A DNA stretch of 64,000 bases from Cyanodermella asteris (lineage: Eukaryota > Ascomycota > Lecanoromycetes > Ostropales > Stictidaceae). Position 1 is the first letter of the stretch; each line of letters begins with the position of its first letter. Below the pieces are notes generated by a model. The model was given only the letters and a program-made list of their open reading frames with translations. It was not told where the DNA came from and ran no database searches. Shown here in pieces: positions 40,478 to 52,800 of this stretch. The DNA is taken from the NCBI GenBank assembly GCA_900618795.1, contig UYJD01000001.1, forward strand, positions 1,593,162-1,657,161. The letters are read 5' to 3'. Position numbers and translations under genes: made by a program.

Positions 40478-41788
40478 CTAACTACGCTTCATGATCCGTT
40501 TGAAAGCGTACAGCCCGACCACTAGACCGACTCCAAATCTCAACACCAACGACATCCACAACCCTCGTCGTATGAGCTGAAAATATCCGTGTAGCATATA
40601 ATGCACGGCGCTGTGTTGCGGAGCCCCTTTCTTGGCTTGTATCGTACCACTAGGGGGATCAACCGACGGGTCATCTTTCGAGGCGAAACCTTCCTCAATT
40701 ACCATGTACGGTCCCTCGATAGTGTCGACGGCTCCTCTGAGCTTGTCTTTTCGAAACCGTCGACTGACAAGCCAGACCATGAACCGCACATCCGGGGCAG
40801 AGAAAGTCGGCCATCTCCACGACGACAAAACATTGGAAGATGGCAACAGCCTCAACAAGTCAATGACAATACCGTGAGTCAAACCCCACAGCAGAAGCGG
40901 CTTGTCTGCGCCACCGGGGACAGGGTAGTGAGGGAAAAGTAGTGAGGGAATTTCGCTCCTGAGAACACTCATTGTGGACTCCTTCGGGATGAACCCCGGG
41001 AGTGTTGTCGAGTAGACGCTCTCAGACGGTACCAGTCGAACAGCTCCAAAGAGCATATCCCCAAGGATGGCTCGCATGCCGTACTTCAGTAGCATACCAC
41101 CACGCTTTGCGAATCGATCTGACGCATTCGCTTTTTCATAAGTCCACAGAGACGGTGCCATGAGCGTACGCGCTGGGACCCAATGTGTAGAGGCAATCTC
41201 TGTAGGTTGTAGCTGCAACGGAGGCAGAGCTGAATCTGTAACGAGAAACACAAACGAGGCAAGCACCATCAGAGGCGTAGTTCCCCATTCTGTAGTTATA
41301 ATCCTTTGGGGTAGGTTTCCCACCTGAATGACCTTTTCCGAATGCAGGTCGATTCCGACTTCCTCTGCAGTTTCACGAATGCTGGTGGCAAGATCGTCCG
41401 CATCTTCAGGATCCCGTCTGCCTCCTGGCAATGCAACTTGTGATGTCCATCGATCGCCTTGTCGAGCTGCTCGTCTGATGAAGAGGATCTCGGGTTCCGC
41501 GCTCTGGACCCATTCCTGTTGGAAGAAGGCTTGAATCCGCTCTTGTACCGATCCCGTCAAGCAATCGTCAGTTTGTCGCGCTTTCTCGCCATTCGACCTG
41601 AATCGAATGATGCAGGCAACAGATGCTCTTCTATGGCAACCAATAGGATTTGGCACACTCGGATAAGGATTCTGATTAAGCTCCAATAGCACCTTTCGAA
41701 AGTCGTCCGACATGCAAGGCTGCGACATGGCTAGCTTCGAGAAGACTCGTGTGGTTCCCAATTGTCGACAAAGGTAATTTCCCAGCAT
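40478..41788 (-). CDS. Nudix hydrolase, CoA-pyrophosphatase-like, with C-terminal hydrophobic anchor
   Basis: Intron-less, 436 residues from ATG 41788 (MLGNYLCRQLGTTRVFSKLA), an N-terminus that could be a mitochondrial or peroxisomal leader. The Nudix domain lies at about 50-220: EILFIRRAARQGDRWTSQVALPGG precedes the Nudix box GGRRDPEDADDLATSIRETAEEVGI, whose spacing and VALPGG context fit the CoA-diphosphatase subgroup (Pcd1, NUDT7/8). Those enzymes cut CoA and its esters to phosphopantetheine and 3',5'-ADP. The C-terminal half is not Nudix, includes WGLTHGIVIDLLRLLPS, and ends in a hydrophobic helix (SLVLRFGVGLVVGLYAF) with a basic tail, suggesting membrane anchorage. Substrate is inferred. 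Confidence 0.85.
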   Translation of the reverse strand: MLGNYLCRQLGTTRVFSKLAMSQPCMSDDFRKVLLELNQNPYPSVPNPIGCHRRASVACIIRFRSNGEKARQTDDCLTGSVQERIQAFFQQEWVQSAEPEILFIRRAARQGDRWTSQVALPGGRRDPEDADDLATSIRETAEEVGIDLHSEKVIQVGNLPQRIITTEWGTTPLMVLASFVFLVTDSALPPLQLQPTEIASTHWVPARTLMAPSLWTYEKANASDRFAKRGGMLLKYGMRAILGDMLFGAVRLVPSESVYSTTLPGFIPKESTMSVLRSEIPSLLFPHYPVPGGADKPLLLWGLTHGIVIDLLRLLPSSNVLSSWRWPTFSAPDVRFMVWLVSRRFRKDKLRGAVDTIEGPYMVIEEGFASKDDPSVDPPSGTIQAKKGAPQHSAVHYMLHGYFQLIRRGLWMSLVLRFGVGLVVGLYAFKRIMKRS

Positions 41789-42665
41789 CCGCAGCAAAGT
41801 TCAATCAGCCAATTATTCCAATCGCTGCATGCTGCTTGATAGCGTAGGCTTGCGTAAGACTTCTGTAGGGCTCACACAAGACTTGTGTATGTGAGGCAAG
41901 TTGACATTGAATGTGTATTGGATGCAGGTAGACACGGTAGACAACCCGAGGTAGATCCTCAACATGACGATCTACATGTGAGCAACGCAATCGACTGCAC
42001 AACAACATTAACGCCCACTACCAAGGATGCATGGTGAAGTACAACAACGCGTAGCTTTATGCAGTCAATGTTGAGCAGTGCATGTCAACGATTTGAGAAA
42101 CGCATTTGGAAAAAGGCATCCCTGCATAATCACCTGACAAAGTGATCAGGCGTTCTGCGCGGATGCAACTGCGTGTAACAACTCTCAAGCTTTTGCGCAA
42201 CATAACTTAAGCTATATAAAGCTTTACGACGTTCATCGAAGCCAAATCACCAAGGTGCTCATAATTACGTGTGAATGATAGGCGGTCCCCTTCCTCAAAA
42301 ATTTATTATCTCAAAGCTCAACCATTATGGTCACAGATTCAAAAGAAATCTGGTCCGGGAGCTGGATAAGGCAAAACAAGAATGGTTGGCCCTTCACTGT
42401 AACTTTGAAGTTTTGCCGGTTTCATCGTTCCGTTGCCGGTCTAGCATCTGTTGCTGCTACTTGATCTGAAGTTGGCGAGTAGCTGGCCGGGTTACAATGA
42501 AAAGGAGGTCTTAGTGCTGTGGGAGTCGAAGGCGGCGGGAGCTCGGGGATGGCGACAACAACGGGGGCGGATTTTTGGAATAAAATCTTTTGGATTGCGA
42601 CGCCATAGATACTGAGCTCGTAGAATGTCGAGTTCATTTTTGAGTTCATTACTTCATTCTCGCGC
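41789..42665. other. Intergenic, compositionally like the TGCA-rich desert
   Basis: About 880 bp without a convincing gene between the Nudix start and the VMA8 3' end. The part 41800-42270 again has many TTGAGCA, GTGCATG, ATGCAGTC and ACTTGTG words. The ORF at 42275-42469 is short and without motif. Confidence 0.4.
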
Positions 42666-43587
42666 TCAAAAGATGACATCCTCGTCTTCCTGTTCGCCTA
42701 AAATGTCCGCCCCATTCTCCTCTCCCTTCTCCGCCCTGGCATCGGCCTCTGCCTCCTCATATTCTGCCTTCCCATCCTCTGCCTCCTCATCCTCCTTCGC
42801 CTCCGCCGCATCTTGATCCCTCTGCTTATTGTTTTGAACCTTCTTCAGTCGATAAAACTCCTCCCTATCCAACTCGTCCAGCTCGGAATTGATATACTTG
42901 ATGGTATTCTCCGTCCTCGGAATGATAACATGCTCAATCGCATTAACTCGTCGATTCACCACCTTGATAACTTCGTCCAAAATCACAAACGCCGTCTGTA
43001 AGCTCGCAAGCTCGACCAGCGTCTCCACCGCCCTCGAGTACGTCTCGCGTGATTTCTGTACTTGCTGGCCACCGCGGCCGAGACCCGTTAGCGCGAAATC
43101 GCTGGCCCCTTCGGCGGTAAAGGATTCGAAGGCGGGGAGGAAGACGCCGGAGACGTTTTCTTGCTTTGTGCGGACGCGGAAGCGGGCGGATTTGACGGAT
43201 TCTTGGACTTGGTAGGAGATGTCGCCGCCGACGGCGTAGGTTACTTCGGCTAGGGAGAAGGCGGCAATTTGCATGACACGGCCCATTTTTCTTTTGGCTT
43301 CGTCGATACGGCGGGTGATCTCTATAATACACAATGTGATTAGACTTTGATTGCTTTCGGAGCTTGCACTCTGATTGTCGGAATGGATTGGTAGGTACCT
43401 CTGAAACGCCTGCAAGGTGTCAGTATCCAGATACAAATGTTCAAAATTGACGCTGAAAGTACTTTGTCAAAGCTTCACTCTTTCTCTTCAATAGACTGTG
43501 ACCTGTCTCTGCTCCCTTGAGCTTACTCTTCATGGCACCCAGCGTCTGCCGTGTGGGAAAGACCTGCTCTCTTGACTGGCCCGACAT
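42666..43587 (-). CDS. VMA8: V-type H+-ATPase subunit D
   Basis: Spliced model: complement(42666-43321, 43399-43409, 43463-43587), 263 residues. The middle exon is only 11 nt. The joined N-terminus [20 protein letters not shown] ... [24 protein letters not shown] is the subunit D signature, followed by the long helical hairpin ([77 protein letters not shown]). Subunit D with F forms the central rotor shaft of V1 that couples ATP hydrolysis to proton pumping into vacuoles. The C-terminal 50 residues are strongly acidic ([20 protein letters not shown]), longer than in yeast. Divergent from UMP1, another core gene. Confidence 0.95.
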
Positions 43588-43912
43588 GATGGCGAGCTTC
43601 TCCCAAACTCAGATCTAAGGATCTATGAAGCTTGACGGGGTCTGGAAACGTCAAATGATATCAACTGAACGTGTTATAGCTCCAGACACATGCTCATTGG
43701 TGCATGAGGTCAGCTGCCTCAGTACCGACGCCAAGCCGTGAGTTGGAGCCGCAGCCGGAGTTACTCGTGTAGTATCGCCGCCAGGCATCTGGAAGCTGCG
43801 TCAAGCATCTCAGAACGCAGCAAGCTAAGGCTACGAGCTCCAACATCTCCACTTCTCAACCGCAAGACACCTATCCTACACGGAACCTCACCCTCAAGTA
43901 AAGAACTTCAAG
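43588..43912. promoter_or_regulatory. Divergent promoter of VMA8 and UMP1
   Basis: 325 bp; no gene. Contains the likely 5' leaders of both genes; no named factor sites. Confidence 0.35.
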
Positions 43913-44464
43913 ATGGTACGTCGAGCTTTCTCATCCTCCGACAATCCACAAACTAACCCTCCCTAGTCCTCCAACATGCGCATCGCCCCATCAACCTCAC
44001 ACCCAACCAGCACCAGCAATCTCACCTCCTCAACCAAGTTCGCAACCACACACAACGCCCCCTCTGCTCCCGGCCTCCATGACACCCTCCGCAGCAAGCT
44101 CTCCTCCAGCCCCAACACCTCAGCCACCACCTCACCCCACACACACCTCGCCTCCCCATCCTCCACGCACCCCCTCGAGACTCGTCTCCTGCACTGGCGC
44201 GCAACCCAACACAACCTAAAGATGGAAGGACTTCGACGACAGTTTGGTATGGCGGAACCTATCAGACGCGGAATGGAATTACAGATTGTTAGAGGGGGCG
44301 AGTATAGGGCTGGTGTATTGGGAGGAAGCGAGGGGGTGCACGGGGATGTGCTGGAGGGACGGGATGAACGGGTTGAGTGGGAGGATATTTATCGGGGCGA
44401 GGCGGGGGAGGGATTGGGGATGCATGCGAAGATGGAGGCGAGGGTTGGTATGAGCCAGGTTTGA
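43913..44464 (+). CDS. UMP1: Proteasome maturation factor Ump1
   Basis: Spliced model: 43913-43915 and 43967-44464, 166 residues. The first exon is just the ATG, followed by a GTACGT...CCCTAG intron, so the protein begins MSSNMRIAPS. The conserved core is clear: GLHDTLRSKLSS, HPLETRLLHWRATQHNLKME, GLRRQFGMAEPIRRGMELQI. Ump1 is an intrinsically disordered chaperone that coordinates half-proteasome joining and beta-subunit maturation and then becomes the first substrate. The C-terminal half is Gly/Glu/Arg-rich. Complete. Confidence 0.95.
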
Positions 44465-44988
44465 GGTGGTGATTGAGTAGCTGTTATGAGAGCTAATGCG
44501 GGCGAGCCTGAGGCTTGAGGACGTGCTTTTCGCATTGTCCGAAGACCAGCGGAGACAAGAACTCATGGTTTTGCTCTAGACTGGCTGCCGAGCTAAAGGC
44601 CGGCTGCCTGGCACGAATAAAGAATGCAGAGCATTCACGGAGTCGAAGCAAGCAATGACATCTGCATCATAACCTGATTGGTAGAGATACAAATTAACGG
44701 ATGAGGAATCTGTGTCCTCCATGCATCCTCTATATGTACACCGACTGTGACAAAATCAAAGGCTCACTCGTTGCTCCCTTTTGTTGCTTTCACAAACTCT
44801 CAGCCATGTCACCAAAACCCATGCCTGGGCAAACTCCCAAGCACAACCCAACCAACAAAGCACTCGTACGCCAGTGATATGCCGTTACAAACCCCAATGG
44901 AGAGCATTTAGCCGAGAGCATTGAGCAAGCTCATAACGCCAAGTAGCGTCCCAATGACTGCAATCAATCCACGACAGTAAATAGTTCC
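44465..44988. other. Convergent intergenic region, no gene seen
   Basis: 524 bp between the UMP1 and UBL3-like 3' ends. Only short frames; should hold both terminators. Confidence 0.4.
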
Positions 44989-45811
44989 CTACATCAACAC
45001 ACACCGGCAGCCCGGGGTTCGTTCCTCCCCGTCGTCGGCTTGTCGTCTGCTTCTGGCTCGCGAAGTCGTCTTGCCGAGTTTACCGCCGTCTTCCTCTTCT
45101 GTGAGCTCGGGTCGAACATTCATATGTACAACATGTGGCGCTTCTCCAACTTGAAATCTGTTGTCTGCGTCCTGTTAGTACAAAGACCAGATAACAAGTT
45201 CTGTGCGGACAGCGCTTACCTCGGAGAAGATGGTTGTCTTCAAGCATTCTCCCCATGTGGATCAGTCGAATTGAGCTGGGGTTTGAGGGCCTTGCCTCCC
45301 AGTCTTGTCGCCAGTCTCGGTAAATAAGCTCTTTCAATTGGTATACAGTAATATTGGTAATGATCCCCTCCGGTGGCGATACATTGCGTCTGGTGAGGTA
45401 CGCATCGTCCAAGACATACCTATGTCTCGAGTCTGTCGACGGTATGATGATGGTGATGATCAACGCCCGACTCACGATATCCGACGGAGAAACAGGCCCA
45501 TTCCCGAGCGTTCCGCTCAATGGCTCCGACGCAGTATCCGCAAGCGGAGCAGCGACAGTCCCGGCCTCGACATCCATAACAGCGGGTGCCACAGCAGCGA
45601 CATTACCACTCGGGCTAACGATTTGAGGGAGCGGACCGGGCGACCGCGCGGACGAAGACGTGCCCGCGTTCGCTTGTGTGGAGGCAAAGTTTGTCATTTC
45701 GTACGATGTGGATGTGGTGCCCAGTATCCTGTCTGCGATTGCCTCGGCCGACTCGGGAGCCTCCTCTTGTCTCGCTGTCGTGGCCGCAGCAGGTATTTCT
45801 GTGCTGGACAT
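44989..45811 (-). CDS. UBL3/MUB-like ubiquitin-fold protein with CaaX box
   Basis: Spliced model: complement(44989-45164, 45220-45811), 255 residues. The splice uses acceptor GACGCAG, so the ubiquitin-like domain reads IRLIHMGRMLEDNHLLRDNRFQVGEAPHVVHMNVRP without a break. The N-terminal 110 residues are disordered (Ala/Ser/Pro). The ubiquitin-like fold spans about 115-220. The C-terminus ends CRCVLM, a CaaX box with a second Cys nearby, so prenylation and perhaps palmitoylation are expected. UBL3 and plant MUB proteins are prenylated membrane-anchored ubiquitin-fold proteins. The first exon alone would continue into the intron and miss the CaaX, so the splice matters. Confidence 0.85.
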
Positions 45812-46931
45812 GGTTTCGGTCGCCCGTTGATACTATCCGTGGATCAGGAAACGAGGGCCCAACTTGATGTCGGGATGGATGAAGCGACGAGATGTCGATG
45901 ACGGCGGCTTATGCACTACTCGGACTGAGGTATGACTTCACAATGTGGGCAGTGTGTACTGTCGCTGCAGTCGAGGGGCTGCTTGTCGCGTGGACCTGGC
46001 CAAGATTTGCCAACGTCCAGCACACAACACCCAATGGCTGTGCAAGTCGTAGAACGGCGGCGGAACTGGGGAAACGAGGCGGAGTGGAAATGGGATGCAA
46101 TAGAAACGCCCGACGTAGTTGCAAAGCAGGAAGGATTCACGACCCTAAATGGTGAGCAAAAGACAGAAAAGATCAGGACTGTTGAATGGCTGGAATGTCT
46201 GGCAACAAGGAGGGCGATGGCAGATGGGGTGTGGTGAGAAGGAAGAAGATTAGTGTTCGTATGGTTCAAGTCTCACGATATGCAAGCAGGAACAGCACGA
46301 GTGCTCGAGCCTCACCCGGCATCCTCAAGGAAAGCCGATCGACGCAGGGATCATGGCCACCTTCTATTCCTCTCTTTGCGAGCTACTATACACATCTACT
46401 TATGTGACGGATCACGATCGACTCCAGAGTTTGCTAATCTTGCTTGGAAGTATTATGCATGACAATCCGCTGATTCGTACGCGTGAGGATGACCCTGACG
46501 TGCGATGTTCGCTTCGCCTATTCAAGATTCCAGAAAACGTAGGTACACCCGTGTACTGACTACCACCAGCAGGCGAAGACTCGGGTTCGTGCCAACTTTG
46601 ATCAACGACGACAACGGTAATGACGTTCCCACGCCTGGCCGGTGCCACAAGCCGCCGTTCTCCACATCCATGCTGCTGTTCGCTGCCAAATATGCAAGTT
46701 CGCGAGTCGATTGGTTCATGCGACACGTGGAGGTGATGACAACGCGACTATGTACGTGGATAGAAATGCGCAAATACTGCCGCAATGGCCACATTCCTTC
46801 CTCACCAGCAACATACGAGTGGTTCATGGTGCAGCTCGCAGGCAAGTTGTGTCCGGGATGCGCTGTTGCAAATAAATCGTTAATCATTCAGACCGTCGCG
46901 TTCAAAACTCTAACTTTTGTACCTTTGCAAT
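45812..46931. other. Intergenic, no gene established
   Basis: About 1.1 kb between the UBL3-like start and the ERG8 3' end. Several overlapping frames exist (for example an ATG frame about 46037-46237 starting MAVQVVERRRNWGNEAEWKW); none shows a known motif or splice support. One could be a small lineage-specific gene. Confidence 0.3.
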
Positions 46932-48493
46932 CTAGTCGTGTCGACCTGTCCAGCCATCGTACAATCTGATGTCTTCTCTCTTGATGCCCTCCATCTCCTG
47001 TATCACATTAAGCAACTTGACCTTGCCAATTTGCGGACCATTGTCCTGTATCTTTGGTTTATATGTCGCAAGCAACTTCTCCAACTCTTCCTGAACGCCC
47101 GGCTTATCCTCGATCAACAACGCCAGAGCGTCATACCCTCCAGCACCAGGGACGACTCCACCAACAACACCAGGTACCTGACTGCACGCATCAAGTAGAT
47201 CCGTCTGCACCGGTGGCTCGATCGGGACCCCAGACTTGGTGGTCATTTCACGGATCAACTGTCGACACGTTTGGAACGAGTGCTTCAGCTCACTTGTCCC
47301 GGCATTCTTCAACCCAGACTTCGTAGCAGTCTTCAACTCCAGCGCTAAGCAATTGTTCTCCTCCTGCAGCGTATCCCACATCCGTTTCGAGTCTTCGGGA
47401 TTCTCTTTCCTCCAGGCGAACACTTGTTTGACCATGCTTGGCGTTTCGCTTCCGCAGTCGACGTCGCACATCACCAATTTGAGACCCTCGGGCATCTGGA
47501 CAGCCTGGTCCATGATTTCGGTATCCCATACCGTCCCAGCCTCATCATTGACGAGCGCCGCAAGCCGTTGGACAAACTTAGGAGAGTCCGGACTGCCTAC
47601 CTCGTCCAAGACCGAAGGCGAGAACCGCCTGTACACGCACGATCCGAAAACGGCGGCCGCAACGTCGAAACCCGAGCCGACTTTGCCCTGAGCCTGACAG
47701 TGCGCTGCCTGTGCAAGATTATGCAGCCGCTTCCGACTTTCAGTCATGCTCAGATCGAAAACTTCCTTTGGTAGGAAATGGGTCAAAATGGCGGCGATGA
47801 AGGATGAGACCAGTGCCGCTGATGAACCGAGACCAGTCTTGTGTGCATCTGAAAGGGCGACATTGAAGTCCTGGAATCGGCTGGAGGGGTTGGCTTCGTT
47901 TGGCGTGGCGGTGTCGGCGTGGGAGTAGTAGTCGGCGTCCGCTAGGATGGTCACAGATGCGGATTTGATGTGTGAGAAGGAGTATGAAGAGACGTATGTG
48001 AGGGCATATTGTAGAGCGGTTTCGACGAATTTATTCCGCGGCTGATCCGACGTCGAGTATCTGAACAATCAGCACATTGAGTGAGAATCACTAATTACGA
48101 CAACTCATTCGTAACACTGAACGAACATCTCGTTGATCGATCTACAAGGCTCCTGAAGCCACACCGTAGATCTCATCACTGAGGTAGCACAAAGCAAAAG
48201 CATGGGGAAGTGTCATCAACTCACCCTTTCAGCTGTACGACGCCAACCCCCCTCTCCCCCTCCGCGAGTCGATACGAATACCTCCACTCCGCAAATCGGA
48301 ATTGAGGGCTCTGCACGACGATTTCAGATAGACTGACGCCTTCTGGGGTTGGGATGTCGGCGATGTGGACGTGGATGCGCGCGCTGAGGCCAAATACCAG
48401 GCCGGTGTAGGCGCGATCGACGACGAGGTAGCCGCCCGCGAGGAGGACTTTGCCAGGGGCGGAGACTGCGGAGGCGGGGATCGCTGATGACAT
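46932..48493 (-). CDS. ERG8: Phosphomevalonate kinase
   Basis: Two exons: complement(46932-48060, 48225-48493), with a GTGAGT...TTCAG intron of 164 nt, longer than others here; 465 residues. It converts mevalonate-5-phosphate to the diphosphate in the sterol/isoprenoid pathway. The GHMP kinase motifs are present: SAPGKVLLAGGYLVV near the start, the ATP loop KTGLGSSAALVSSFI at about 160, GKVGSGFDVAAAVFGSCVYRRF, and the C-terminal GVVGGVVPGAGGYDALALLI. Length matches fungal Erg8. Start at ATG 48493 (MSSAIPASAVSAPGK). Complete. Confidence 0.95.
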
Positions 48494-49888
48494 ATTAGAT
48501 CATCAAGTCGTGTTACTATCTGAAGAGCAATTTATTTGAATTGTGGTAGCTATGAGCTGAGTTTGATGAAGAGGACACTCATTCAAGGCTTCAATTTTCT
48601 TGAGGGGCATGAATTTGAGCCGCTTGGCTTTTTTTCCGGGTATGGCATGATCTTAGCACCCGTGGCAAGCATTGTCTAGTTGCATGAGTCTGCTTTCATC
48701 TCGTTTCTCGACTTTCTTTCTCGTTGGGTTTCGAGACCTTTCTTGATTGTCGAGTGAATCCGGTCTGGTCCAGATTTCGAATACTTTTCACAATAAAAAT
48801 AAGTTCAACCCAAAATCTGCGCGGTATTCAATTTCACTGCAGACGTCCGGTGGAATATGATCCATTGATTGCCCTCACCATGAGCATTTTCTATCACTGT
48901 TACGCGCGCCACAAGATACCAGCGCGGAGATTCAGTTTGATAAATTTGACACTCGAGGTTGAGGTTCTCGTGCTCGCCCCATTCAGCGGATTGAGTTCCG
49001 TCATTACGGACCATGCCGTGCTGACACATTACCCGGCAGATGTAGGATGAACTAGAGGATTTGCCGGCAAACATACCTCAGCTGAGAGCGGCTTCTTCGC
49101 TACGGACTTTACATGACCCCGGATTGTGTGGAGCAAGGTAAATGCCTCAATCGCTCTCAGCCATGCTGTGCCACGCGAGACAGCTCCATCTATGCATGCA
49201 AGAATACGACAATAGTTCGAACGGCACATTTCCTTCGAACCATGCAATTATGATCCGAGATCGCGTGGCACAACATTCGTCCAAGAACATTTGGCCGGTA
49301 GTCGCAATTTCAGGGTCGGTCGTTGTTCATTTCCACCGTCCACTCGCCACAAGCCCCAACATGGACCAACTGTCCATCATGAAACTAGGCCCTAGATGGG
49401 GCAAACCAATCGTAGTCGACGTCGGCGAGCCGACAAGGGGTAAAGTGGTCGTGCGCACAGAGACGTAAAGTTTAGGGACGTCGTCGAACCCGGGACGAGC
49501 TTCGGGCTTGACTTTGGACCGAGATGGCCCGTGCGCCCCGACTACTTTTCGTGCAGAGTCATCATCTTGAGCTGCGAGCTGTTGCCTGTCACTTTTGCCA
49601 GCATCTTCTGCCGCTTCCTACTACCACATACTAATCTACAGCACGAGACCGCCCTGGAGTACCTGGTTACTCACACCACTGCTCTCCAACTCGCCAGTCT
49701 TTACCTTCTGTCGTTCCTTAGCTGACCGCTTTGTGGACCTCGGGAGTCTCCACCACTCACTCCACCTCGAGTCAAGGTCTATCCAACGGCCTCGAATTCG
49801 ATAAACGCGCCACTCACTCGCAAGCTCCGTCTTCGCTAACGGAGCTCATTAACCTCCTCCCGCAGATGATAACCCTACAATAGGCGCC
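48494..49888. other. Intergenic, no gene seen
   Basis: About 1.4 kb between the divergent ERG8 and PPR genes. The frame 49142-49468 has no recognisable motif. The last 350 bp, pyrimidine-rich, likely hold the PPR gene's promoter and leader. Confidence 0.4.
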
Positions 49889-52800
49889 ATGGTCTACAAA
49901 GTATTCCAGAGCGCTCGTACCCAGAGCCAGAGCGTCATCAAAGCTCTCGGCCACAATGGAGGAACGCTCTTCCATGCCAGCCAGTCTGGTTATGCCGCTA
50001 CCAATAACCCGTTGACCAACTTCGTTCACCGTCGCCGTGATACCAATGCGACCCGCCCCAGCTTCGAGCTCGTCAAGGCCTTCTCGACACAGGCGGCGTC
50101 GGGGAGTGTGGCGGAAAGTGTTGGAAGTTCTGCTGCACCGGAAGGACATCTTGGTGATTATCTCGCAGCTTGGCAGAAACAGCAGCTTGGAGGAGAAAGA
50201 GAATGGAAACAGTTTCAGTTTCCGAAGCGACTTGGCCCTGCTGGTACACCGGCCGAGGGATCCAAGAACGATACTCGTGCAGATGCGGCTGCTACCATCG
50301 AGGAAGTTGAAGATGTTGCCACGGAAGCAATTGCTGTCGAAAACGTCAGCAAGGAAATTCGTGACTTGATCGCCAGCAAACATTTTGAGGAATTGGAACG
50401 TATATCTGTTGAAGGCGATGGCTTGGAAGCCGTTCTGGCCCCTGAGGCCCAGAAAGCCATGGACGAAGCCTCTGCTTACCACTCCGATGTCCGATCCTCG
50501 ACACCCGGCGTCTTATCTACTCCTACCTTTTCATCTTCGTCGAGCGAAGTCGATCTGTACACTACTCGCCTCTCGGACCTCCGCGAGACTTCAAACTATG
50601 GCGAAATACCAGCCGTATTTGAGGCCATGCTTCGCGATGGAATCGTCCCGACTGCACAGGCCTACAATGTTCTGATCACGGCTGCTTACCACCTGCCGGT
50701 ACAGCGCCACCAGATTGTTCCCAAGGTCTTGGACGTATATGGAGACATGCTCCGCCGCGGAGTTTCCCCTAACACTGGCACATACACGTTGGTTCTCGAA
50801 ATCCTTGCAGTCCGAGCTATTGAGGTTCTTGGCATGAAGAAAGAACTCGCCCAGAACAAGCTCCGATATGCGGCTTTCCAAGATGCTGACAAGTTCCTCT
50901 TTCCCAGCATTGACACGGAACTTGAGATATCCATCGACGAGGACGTCCTGGCATACGCAAGCAAGATCTTCAGAACCGCGGCTGCCAGTCCGGAAAACAT
51001 GGTGTTTGCTGCTGAGACTTACCAAAGTCTACTCCAAGCGCATGCCGAATCCGGAGAGGTCGACAACATGCTCCGTGTCTTTTCTCACATGGAAAAGAGC
51101 AAGGTCACGCCGATCGCGTCGACCTTTGTTCCCATGATCAAGGCCTTTGCGGCTTCGGGGGACCTCGTCAGCGCTGTTGAATGCTATAATGAATACAGGA
51201 ACCTTGCCATTCAGGACAATGATGGTAAGTTCACACTTGTCAACCGAGCAGACAACGAGGTTTACGCTGCTGTCGTCGAAGGCTACCTTGGCTGCGACAA
51301 GCCCGCAGGTGCCGAACGCTTTACTGGCAAGATCATTAGTAGCTTCTCGGACTCCAACCCTGGTCTACAGCAGGCTCGAGACGCCACGACGCAAGCTACT
51401 GTCAAGAGTCACGTGAACAAAAAGGAATACGTACAGGCAATGAAGGTGCTCAACGAGAGTCAGCTCAGCAGTACTGCTCAGGATGCTGCATTGGCACACA
51501 TCTGTTCCTCAGCTGCGGACAGAGGCATGTCGGCTGTGGCGAGTGATGCTTTCGCTGGTATGACACCCGAAGCACAATCCACCGTCGCGCCGGCTATGCT
51601 TGTCATGCATGTGCGCAACAACGACCTGAAGGGCGCTCGAAATATTTGGTCCATAATTGCAAGGCAGACACGACCTTCGGCCGCTTTCGTCGCACCCGCG
51701 GCACTCTTCGCTTCCGCTCTCGTCCAGCAAGGCGCCGCTCTTGAGGGTCTGACTCAGCTTCGCTATCTTTTCGACCAAGTTCGTGCAAATAGCCCCGGCC
51801 GCCCGCTCGGTGACCAGCTTGATGGAGCCCTTGCTTTCATCGGCTCAGATATTACTCGCAAGGGTATTAGCTTGTCAGGACCAGCGACCATGAGCTTCGT
51901 GCGAGCAATGCTCGAAAATCGAGGATTGATTCCCCAGACAACTGAGCAGTTGCTGGCTGGCATGGGTCCGGAGGCTATCAACGATCTTCATTCAGCAGAT
52001 TTGGAACTCGCGCTTCAGATCCAGGGCGATGTCGTTCGCAGCCCCTCAATGGACATTGCCCACGGCGCTCGCTTCGCTACGATGCTGGACACCGCCATGA
52101 CAAAAGGTCTTCCTTTCGCTCCACGTACGTTGGAGACAATCGAAGCAGCACTGCCGAAGCTTGTCGCGGAGCGCGCTGATGTTGTTGCCCGGTGGCAAAG
52201 GCACAATTCGCCCAAGGAGTTGGGCTTGTCATCGCCAACATTTGCCCCTGTCCCGACTGTTCCTGATAGCTTTGATCCATATGCAGCGAATGTCGACCAT
52301 CGCGGATCCGTGCTGATTGTCGAAGAGCTCGACAGGCATACAAGCCGCAACAGTCACATCCTGAATGAGACACTTGCGCGCTTCAAGAACATTCGACGCG
52401 CTGGCCGCCACCCTCGCTACATTGCATACGCTAAGCTCATTGGAGCTGCTGCGCGTGATAACAGGACATCTTTGATCAATGACATCTTCGGCATGGCCCA
52501 GCAGGATATGCCGTTGCAGGTACAATACCCTGTTGTTCGCCACGGCTGGATCTCGATCTTGGACGCGATGGTTGCAGCCCATCTCACCATTGGCAATCGT
52601 ACAGAGGCTCTTCGCTACCACCAGCAACTGCTTGACATCGGTGCTACACCAAGCGCAAACACTTTCGGTCTTTACATCACTACCCTCAAGGAGTCTGCCA
52701 AGACTTTCGATGAGGCAACCGAAGCCGTTCGTATCTTCCAGCGGGCAAAGGCTGAAGGTGTTGAGCCATCGTCCTTCCTGTACAACGCTTTGATCGGCAA

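Noticed and set aside
49142-49468. 108-codon ORF upstream of the PPR gene
   Set aside because: No family motif, unbalanced composition, no splice or start context.
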